Position numbers and translations under genes: made by a program. The notes under the pieces were generated by a model that saw only the letters and a program-made list of their open reading frames with translations, made no database searches and had not been told where the DNA came from. From Rhodococcus maanshanensis NBRC 100610 (GTDB taxonomy: Bacteria; Actinomycetota; Actinomycetes; Mycobacteriales; Mycobacteriaceae), in NCBI RefSeq assembly GCF_001894865.1, contig NZ_BCXA01000021.1, forward strand, positions 62,001-126,000: a DNA stretch of 64,000 nt. The letters are read 5' to 3'. Below, piece by piece: positions 58,748-64,000 of this stretch. The stretch's first letter is position 1; each line of letters opens with the position of its first letter.

Positions 58748-59623
58748 ATGCTCTCCGCCGACCTGAATTGGTTCGTGGTCCTCGCCGAGGAGGGTCAGGT
58801 GACCTCCGCGGCCGACATACTGCGTCTGTCACAACCGACGTTGTCCCGCCGGTTGGCCCGGCTCGAGCGACAGCTCGGCGTGGAACTGTTCGACCGTCAC
58901 GGACGCCGTCTCCGCCTCAACCAGCACGGCCGTTTGATGTTCGAGCACGCCTCGCGCGCCCTGCGGGAACTCACAAGCGCCGAGGAGCGGATAGCCGCCA
59001 TGACCAGCCCCTCGGCAGGCACCGTGCGACTCGACTTCCTGCACTCGTTCGGCACCTGGCTGATCCCCGATCTGATCCGGGGCTTCCGCGCCGAGGCGCC
59101 GCAGGTCCGGTTCGCCCTGCATCAGGGCGCGGCCGGGCTCCTCGGCGAACGGGTCAAGTCCGGCGACGCCGATCTGGCCGTGGTCTCGCCCCGACCGGAC
59201 GCCGCCGATCTGCAGTGGTTGCTGCTGAGCCGCCAGCCCCTCGCGCTCGCGGTTCCCACCGGACATCGCCTTGCCGGCCGGGCCGCCATCGGCCTTGGTG
59301 ACGCTGCCGACGAGCCGTTCATCGCCATGCATCCCGACTTCGGCATGCGACGGCTCCTCGACGAGGCCACGGAGGGGGCCGGATTCACGCCCGAGATCGT
59401 CTTCGAGAGCAGTGAACTCGCCACGACGACGGGGCTGGTGTCCGCCGGGCTGGGAGTGGCGCTGGTCCCGGTCGCGCAGGGGGCCCGCTGGCCCGACGGG
59501 ATCGTGGTCATCCCGATCCGCGGCGCGCGTGCGGCGCGTGAGATCGGGATGATCTGGGTCCGGGACCGCCCGCTCACACCGCCGGTCCGGCGCTTTCGCG
59601 ACTTCGTCGCCCGCCGGGCATGA
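58748..59623 (+). CDS. LysR family transcriptional regulator
   Basis: A 291-residue LTTR of the YybE type. HTH: LNWFVVLAEEGQVTSAADIL, LSQPTLSRRLARLERQLGVE, and LFDRHGRRLRLNQHGRL. The effector domain (about 90-285) has MHPDFGMRRLLDEATEGAGF and ATTTGLVSAGLGVALVP, the usual co-inducer pocket. It most likely controls the divergent MFS exporter through the GTTCTAT dyad. Two membrane-protein genes follow on the opposite and same strands without regulatory link. Confidence 0.92.
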   Translation: MLSADLNWFVVLAEEGQVTSAADILRLSQPTLSRRLARLERQLGVELFDRHGRRLRLNQHGRLMFEHASRALRELTSAEERIAAMTSPSAGTVRLDFLHSFGTWLIPDLIRGFRAEAPQVRFALHQGAAGLLGERVKSGDADLAVVSPRPDAADLQWLLLSRQPLALAVPTGHRLAGRAAIGLGDAADEPFIAMHPDFGMRRLLDEATEGAGFTPEIVFESSELATTTGLVSAGLGVALVPVAQGARWPDGIVVIPIRGARAAREIGMIWVRDRPLTPPVRRFRDFVARRA

Positions 59624-59633
59624 GCCGCGGGAG

Positions 59634-60242
59634 TCAGCCCTGCTCGTCCGGGCTCGACGCGACCTCCGCGTCCGTCGCGACCGCTTCTCGGCGTGCCCTT
59701 TCCTCCCCGCGCATCCTGGCCAGCTCCGCCCCACGGCGCCGGTAGGACACGCTGCGCGCGACGAACACCGCGAAGGCCAACGCCCCGATGATCGCGCCGA
59801 CCAGCGACGCACCCCGGAATCCGGGCGCGTCCACGTCGAGGATCCGCTCCCCCGCGTGCGCGGCGGTGTTCCCCCCGAACACCACCGTGAGGGTCAGCAG
59901 GTTCGGCAGCGCTGCAATGATTCCCAGGATCACCGCCACCACCTGCACGACGCGGCTGTGCTTCCTGCCGCGGACCCGCCAGGCCAGGTAGAACAGCAAC
60001 AGCGGCACCGCCGTGCACAGCACGCCGTACATCAGCCCCCATGCGATGCCCCTCGTGAAACTGCCCGACGACAACGCCCCGGCCTGTTGGGCCCACCATC
60101 GCGGCAGGAACGCGGCCAGGATGAAGTACGTGATCACCAGGACGACAGCGAGAATCAGCCCGGCGATCACCTTTCTCGCCCAGCCGGGCAGGCCCCCCTT
60201 CCCTTCCGGTGCCGTACCGGTGGTGGCGTTCTCCTCGCTCAT
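59634..60242 (-). CDS. hypothetical four-helix membrane protein
   Basis: A 202-residue protein with an N-terminal Gly-rich cytosolic part (APEGKGGLPGWARK) and four membrane helices (VIAGLILAVVLVITYFILAA; GIAWGLMYGVLCTAVPLLLF; VVQVVAVILGIIAALPNLLT; LVGAIIGALAFAVFVARS), ending in a long charged helix (RRRGAELARMRGEERARREA). GAGGAGG precedes the ATG at 60242. Homologues in mycobacteria and rhodococci are labelled permease or membrane protein without function. It is convergent with the lysR gene. Confidence 0.75.
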   Translation of the reverse strand: MSEENATTGTAPEGKGGLPGWARKVIAGLILAVVLVITYFILAAFLPRWWAQQAGALSSGSFTRGIAWGLMYGVLCTAVPLLLFYLAWRVRGRKHSRVVQVVAVILGIIAALPNLLTLTVVFGGNTAAHAGERILDVDAPGFRGASLVGAIIGALAFAVFVARSVSYRRRGAELARMRGEERARREAVATDAEVASSPDEQG

Positions 60243-60392
60243 GTCGCACCGTCCTCCTCGAGACGTCGCATGGTGTCGCCCTCGGCGTGAATCCTGCTCG
60301 CATCGCCCGGGTTCCGCCAGCGGCGGACCGTGCGTGTTGTTACCGTGAGTCGAGCACGCGTGACACCCGATCCGATCCCGAGGGAGAGCGCC

Positions 60393-60845
60393 ATGCGAAC
60401 CTGGGTCCACTTCGTCCTGATGCTGTGCGGGCTCGCTGTCGGCATCGGTGCGTTCCTGCCGATCATGCAGGAAGTCACGCCGACCGAGGTCGAGATCCGC
60501 GACCTGATAAACGGATTCCCCGCAGGCTGGGCACTCGAACAACTCGGCGATCAGTCGGTGACGTTCTACAAGTCGATGGCGATGCTGCTGGTGGCCTCGG
60601 CGGTGCTCCTCCTGCTCAGCGCGCTCGTCGGCTCGAGGGCGCTCGGCTGGGTCGGCGTCATCGTCGGTGTGATCACCCTGGCCGCGTTCTTCTTTCGGGT
60701 CAATGAACGCTTCGGCGACGAGTTCCGCGACAATGCGTCGAACCTGTTGAGCAATCAGATGGGCCTCAATCTCGTTGCGGGCGGGCTCGTCGTGGCGCTG
60801 CTCGCGTGCCTCGTCCCGCGCGAAAAGGCCTCCGCGACCGTCTGA
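60393..60845 (+). CDS. hypothetical membrane protein
   Basis: A 150-residue protein with an N-terminal membrane helix or uncleaved signal anchor (FVLMLCGLAVGIGAFLPI), a loop of about 45 residues containing EIRDLINGFPAGWALEQLGD, and three more helices (MAMLLVASAVLLLLSALVGS; GWVGVIVGVITLAAFFF; LVAGGLVVALLACLVP). A GAGGGAGAG site lies a few bases before the ATG. No family recognised. It is followed 110 bases later by the DUF937 gene. Confidence 0.75.
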   Translation: MRTWVHFVLMLCGLAVGIGAFLPIMQEVTPTEVEIRDLINGFPAGWALEQLGDQSVTFYKSMAMLLVASAVLLLLSALVGSRALGWVGVIVGVITLAAFFFRVNERFGDEFRDNASNLLSNQMGLNLVAGGLVVALLACLVPREKASATV

Positions 60846-60954
60846 ATCGACGCGCCGGTCCGCGCGCCGCTCCTCCCAACCTGCCGGAACGGTCACTAGT
60901 GTCGGACGCACCCGGACACTCGACAAAAGGGCGTCCACGAAGAGGCGGGCACTC

Positions 60955-61557
60955 ATGGCATCACTTGACGACCTTTTGTCCCAGATCCCGATCAGCCAGA
61001 TCGCTGCCAAGCTCGGGGTCGACGAGGAGACCGCTACCGCGGCGGTGAAGACGGCCATCCCGACCCTTGTCGGAGGCCTCGAGGCGAACGCCCAAGACCC
61101 GGCGGGTGCCGCGTCGCTGGAATCCGCTCTCGCGCAGCACTCCGATCCGGCCCTGCTCACCGGCGGCGTCGACATCGACCAGGTCGATGAGGCCGACGGC
61201 GAGAAGATCGTCAACAACGTGTTCGGTGACAACAAGAACCAGGTGATCAGCGCGCTGGGCAACACGGGCGGTGCCGGTGACAGCAACCTCGTCGGCAAGC
61301 TGCTCCCGATCCTGGCCCCCATCGTGCTGGCGTTCATCGCCAAGCAGTTCTCAGGAGGCGGCGCGGCGGCGCCCGCGCAGGCCCAGTCCGGCGGCGGCAT
61401 CGGCGACCTGCTCGGCGGCCTGCTCGGCGGAGGCGGACAGTCCGCGGGCGGCCTCGGAAACGTCCTCGGCAGCATCCTGGGCGGTGCGGGGGGCGGCGGT
61501 GCGGCCGGCGGCCTCGGCGACCTGCTCGGCGGCCTCCTCGGCGGCGGGCGCAAGTAG
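60955..61557 (+). CDS. DUF937 protein (YidB-like), Gly-rich tail
   Basis: A 200-residue cytoplasmic protein. Residues about 1-140 are the DUF937 region: SLDDLLSQIPISQIAAKLGV, AAVKTAIPTLVGGLEANAQD and VNNVFGDNKNQVISALG. The last 60 residues are low-complexity Gly/Leu repeats (IGDLLGGLLGGGG, LGDLLGGLLGGGRK). DUF937 proteins such as YidB are widespread and uncharacterised; one structural proposal is a role in protein assembly. A perfect terminator follows within 20 bases. Confidence 0.9.
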   Translation: MASLDDLLSQIPISQIAAKLGVDEETATAAVKTAIPTLVGGLEANAQDPAGAASLESALAQHSDPALLTGGVDIDQVDEADGEKIVNNVFGDNKNQVISALGNTGGAGDSNLVGKLLPILAPIVLAFIAKQFSGGGAAAPAQAQSGGGIGDLLGGLLGGGGQSAGGLGNVLGSILGGAGGGGAAGGLGDLLGGLLGGGRK

Positions 61558-61574
61558 TCAACACGATCTCTACC

Positions 61575-61610
61575 GAGATGGCGGCGTCCCGATCGGGACG
61601 CCGCCATCTC
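61575..61610 (+). terminator. intrinsic terminator after the DUF937 gene
   Basis: Perfect 16-bp stem GAGATGGCGGCGTCCC / GGGACGCCGCCATCTC with loop GATC, followed by TGTTCT. Confidence 0.8.
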
Positions 61611-61816
61611 TGTTCTCGGCGGCGGGAATCCGCACGGCATCTCCCCCGACCCGCGCGTGTAACGAAACGCCGGACGGGGCCGATGAGCCGGAAGGGGGCT
61701 GACCCATGTCCGGCGGGAAATTCCCAGGCTGTGAGCCTTTCAAACGATTCACAACGTGGTTACGGTCCCGTAGGCTACGTTGAGCCGATTTCGGACGACA
61801 CTTGGAGGGCATGCGT

Positions 61817-62776
61817 ATGGCCAGGGATCTGACCCAACTCGAACTGCTTCAGGAGCTGGCGCAGGTTGCTGAGGAGAACGTCAATCGGCATATCTCCATG
61901 GCCAAGGAATGGCACCCCCACGACTACGTCCCGTGGGACGAGGGCCGCAACTTCGCCGCGATGGGCGGCGACGACTGGGACATCGAGCAGTCGCAGCTCG
62001 ACGAGGTCGCGCGCGCGGCCATGATCACCAACCTGCTCACCGAGGACAACCTGCCCTCCTACCACCGCGAGATCGCCGAGAACTTCTCGATGGATCACGC
62101 CTGGGGCACCTGGGTCGGCCGCTGGACCGCCGAGGAGAACCGGCACGGCATCGTGATGCGCGACTACCTCGTCGTGACCCGCGCCGTCGACCCCGTCGAA
62201 CTCGAGCGCTTCCGCATGGAGCACATGACCAACGGCTACTCGTCGCTCCCCGACGGCGGCGCCGCAGGCCTGCTGCACTCCGTCTCCTACGTGACGTTCC
62301 AGGAACTCGCGACCCGCGTCTCGCACCGCAACACCGGCAAGGCCTGCAACGAGCCCATCGCCGACAAGATGCTGCAGCGCATCGCGGCGGACGAGAACCT
62401 GCACATGATCTTCTACCGCAACATCTGCGGCGCTGCCCTCGACCTGGCGCCCGACCAGACGCTGCGATCGATCAACGAGGTCATCCAGAACTTCCAGATG
62501 CCCGGCGCAGGCATGCCCAACTTCCGTCGTAACGGCGTACTGATGGCCAAGCACGGCATCTACGACCTGCGTCAGCACCTCGAGGAGGTGGTGATGCCGG
62601 TGCTCCGCAAGTGGAACATCTTCGACCGCACCGACTTCACCGCCGACGGCGAGAAGACCCGCGAGGACCTGGCCAAGTTCCTCGAGAAGCTCGAGGGGCA
62701 GGCCGTCAAGTTCGAGGAGCAGCGCGACCGCATGCTGGCCCGCGAGGCCGCCAAGCGCGAGCAGCAGGCTTCCTGA
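61817..62776 (+). CDS. desA1: acyl-ACP desaturase, DesA1-like
   Basis: A 319-residue soluble diiron desaturase. Iron ligands are visible in LLTEDNLPSYHREIAENF, WTAEENRHGIVMRDYL and ISADENLHM-type AADENLHMIFYR. It matches M. tuberculosis DesA1 (Rv0824c) over its length as I recall that sequence; DesA1 inserts a double bond in acyl-ACP and is needed for mycolate synthesis. Start ATG 61817 has GGAGGG eight bases upstream; earlier in-frame starts at 61802 and 61811 are too close. A perfect terminator follows, then dusB, the same neighbour as in mycobacteria. Confidence 0.88.
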   Translation: MARDLTQLELLQELAQVAEENVNRHISMAKEWHPHDYVPWDEGRNFAAMGGDDWDIEQSQLDEVARAAMITNLLTEDNLPSYHREIAENFSMDHAWGTWVGRWTAEENRHGIVMRDYLVVTRAVDPVELERFRMEHMTNGYSSLPDGGAAGLLHSVSYVTFQELATRVSHRNTGKACNEPIADKMLQRIAADENLHMIFYRNICGAALDLAPDQTLRSINEVIQNFQMPGAGMPNFRRNGVLMAKHGIYDLRQHLEEVVMPVLRKWNIFDRTDFTADGEKTREDLAKFLEKLEGQAVKFEEQRDRMLAREAAKREQQAS

Positions 62777-62790
62777 CAGCGCCAGCTATT

Positions 62791-62824
62791 CTGTGCCCGG
62801 TACCGAAACAGGTACCGGGCACAG
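62791..62824 (+). terminator. intrinsic terminator between desA1 and dusB
   Basis: Perfect 14-bp stem CTGTGCCCGGTACC / GGTACCGGGCACAG, loop GAAACA, followed by CCCTTT. It separates desA1 from dusB transcripts. Confidence 0.8.
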
Positions 62825-62845
62825 CCCTTTCTATCGAGGTATCGA

Positions 62846-64000
62846 ATGTCATCACCCGCCGGCCAGCACCTCCGAATCGGCTCGTTGGAGCTGCGTAGCC
62901 CCGTCGTGCTCGCCCCGATGGCGGGCATCACGAACGTGGCGTTCCGCACCCTGTGCCGCGAGCTCGAACTCGAGCGGTCGGGCAGCACCTCGGGCCTGTA
63001 CGTCTGCGAGATGGTGACCGCGCGGGCGCTGGTCGAGCGCCAGCCCGCGACCCTGCACATGACCACGTTCGGGCCGACCGAGACGCCGCGGTCGCTGCAG
63101 CTGTACACCGTGGACCCGGCGACCACCTACGCCGCCGCGAAGATGATCGTCGACGAGAACATGGCCGACCACATCGACATGAACTTCGGCTGCCCGGTTC
63201 CCAAGGTGACCAGCAAGGGCGGCGGCGCGGCCCTCCCGTACAAGCGCACCCTGTTCGGCCAGATCGTCGCTGCCGCGGTCCGCGCGACGGAGGGCACCGA
63301 CATCCCGGTCACCGTGAAGTTCCGGGTCGGCATCGACGACGAGCACCACACCCACCTGGACGCGGGACGCATCGCCGCCGGCGAGGGCGCGGCCGCGGTG
63401 GCCCTGCACGCCCGCACCGCCGCCCAGCGGTATTCGGGCACCGCGGACTGGAACGAGATCGCCCGGCTCAAGGAACACGTCACCGACGTCCCGGTCCTCG
63501 GCAACGGCGACATCTTCGCCGCGGAGGACGCGGTCCGGATGATGGCGGAGACCGGCTGCGACGGCGTCGTCGTCGGCCGCGGCTGCCTCGGCAGGCCCTG
63601 GCTGTTCGCCGAGCTGAGCGCCGCTCTCGCAGGCACCCCCGAACCGACTCCGCCCACCCTCGGCGAGGTCGCGTCCATCATCCGGCGGCACGCAGAGCTC
63701 CTGGCCGACCACCACGGCGAGGACAAGGGCCTGCGGGAGCTGCGCAAGCACGTCGCCTGGTATCTCCGTGGCTTCCCTGCCGGGTCGGAGATGCGGGTGG
63801 CGATGGCGATGGTGTCCACCCTCACCGAGCTCGACGACCTCCTCGCCCAGCTCGACCCGACGGTGCCCTTCCCCAAGGACGCCGAGGGTCCGCGCGGGCG
63901 CCAGGGGTCGCCCGGCAAGGTCTCCCTGCCCGAGGGTTGGCTCGACGATCCGGAGGACTGCCTCGTGCCCGCCGGCGCCGATCTCATGCATTCGGGCGGC
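62846..64000 (+). CDS. dusB: tRNA-dihydrouridine synthase DusB (3' end outside window)
   Basis: The first 385 codons are visible and the frame is open at the window edge. It is an FMN-dependent TIM-barrel enzyme that reduces uridine in tRNA. Key stretches: VVLAPMAGITNVAFRTLCRE (FMN site), the catalytic cysteine in MNFGCPVPKV, the family KGGGAAL and KFRVGIDDEH, VLGNGDIFAAEDA and VVVGRGCLGRPWLFAE near the phosphate site. ATG 62846 lies after ATCGAGGTATCGA. The partner neighbour desA1 supports orthology with the Rv0823c-type Dus. Only a few residues are probably missing. Confidence 0.92.
   Translation, partial: MSSPAGQHLRIGSLELRSPVVLAPMAGITNVAFRTLCRELELERSGSTSGLYVCEMVTARALVERQPATLHMTTFGPTETPRSLQLYTVDPATTYAAAKMIVDENMADHIDMNFGCPVPKVTSKGGGAALPYKRTLFGQIVAAAVRATEGTDIPVTVKFRVGIDDEHHTHLDAGRIAAGEGAAAVALHARTAAQRYSGTADWNEIARLKEHVTDVPVLGNGDIFAAEDAVRMMAETGCDGVVVGRGCLGRPWLFAELSAALAGTPEPTPPTLGEVASIIRRHAELLADHHGEDKGLRELRKHVAWYLRGFPAGSEMRVAMAMVSTLTELDDLLAQLDPTVPFPKDAEGPRGRQGSPGKVSLPEGWLDDPEDCLVPAGADLMHSGG

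Noticed and set aside
57600-58766. Long plus-strand open frame antisense to the MFS gene
   Set aside because: Shadow of the transporter; low-complexity charged sequence without any motif.

Overview
The window looks like chromosome of a high-GC, mycolic-acid-containing actinomycete of the Rhodococcus/Nocardia type. The evidence is two MspA-family mycomembrane porins in tandem, a DesA1-like acyl-ACP desaturase followed by a Dus gene (the arrangement around Rv0824c-Rv0823c of Mycobacterium tuberculosis), a DapC-like aminotransferase, an actinobacterial LexA box and Zur-like boxes, and many GTG starts with GTGA/ATGA overlaps. The species cannot be named from sequence reading alone. Layout: (1) 0-11.5 kb is ordinary chromosome: the tail of an ECF41/SigJ-like sigma factor and its usual carboxymuconolactone-decarboxylase neighbour, a two-gene ABC exporter, dapC, regulators, a broken zinc alcohol dehydrogenase, a CBS-domain protein, a LysE/GbsR pair sharing a perfect palindrome, alkB under a LexA box, and class I DAHP synthase (aroF) with an aromatic-rich leader peptide. 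(2) 11.5-27.9 kb is an accessory island of mixed composition. It is built from gene modules bounded by inverted repeats (TGTGAA at left ends, TTCACA at right ends). The right end is a 108-bp element present five times at exactly the same length; the left ends carry GTTGGC motifs about 20 bp apart. Cargo includes an APH-like kinase, an HxlR/SDR pair, a secreted Ig-like protein, a SigE-family sigma/anti-sigma pair, a leucine-rich-repeat protein, a secreted histidine phosphatase, AraC and VOC genes, and an ankyrin protein. No transposase or integrase is visible. This is the strongest candidate for an undescribed system. (3) 28-48.7 kb is metabolic: a 2-oxo-acid dehydrogenase operon (E1 alpha, E1 beta, E2) opposite a TetR gene, an amidohydrolase-M20-nitrilase operon, a TetR/haloalkane-dehalogenase-like pair with two operators, a PrmC-like methyltransferase, ohrR-ohr, SDR and Gfo/Idh/MocA oxidoreductases, an RluA-type pseudouridine synthase and hmp. 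(4) 48.7-51.5 kb is a likely zinc locus: a frameshifted AztD-like gene diverging from two porin genes, with a Zur-like box on each side. (5) 51.5-64 kb is core: a NarL-type two-component system, tRNA-Glu/Asp/Phe and tRNA-Lys, a gamma-butyrolactone-receptor-like TetR, corA, an MFS/LysR pair, small membrane proteins, desA1 and dusB (running off the end). Most regulatory logic is local: a regulator diverges from its target with a palindrome between them, seen at lysE/gbsR, hxlR/SDR, tetR/E1, tetR/dehalogenase, ohrR/ohr and LysR/MFS.
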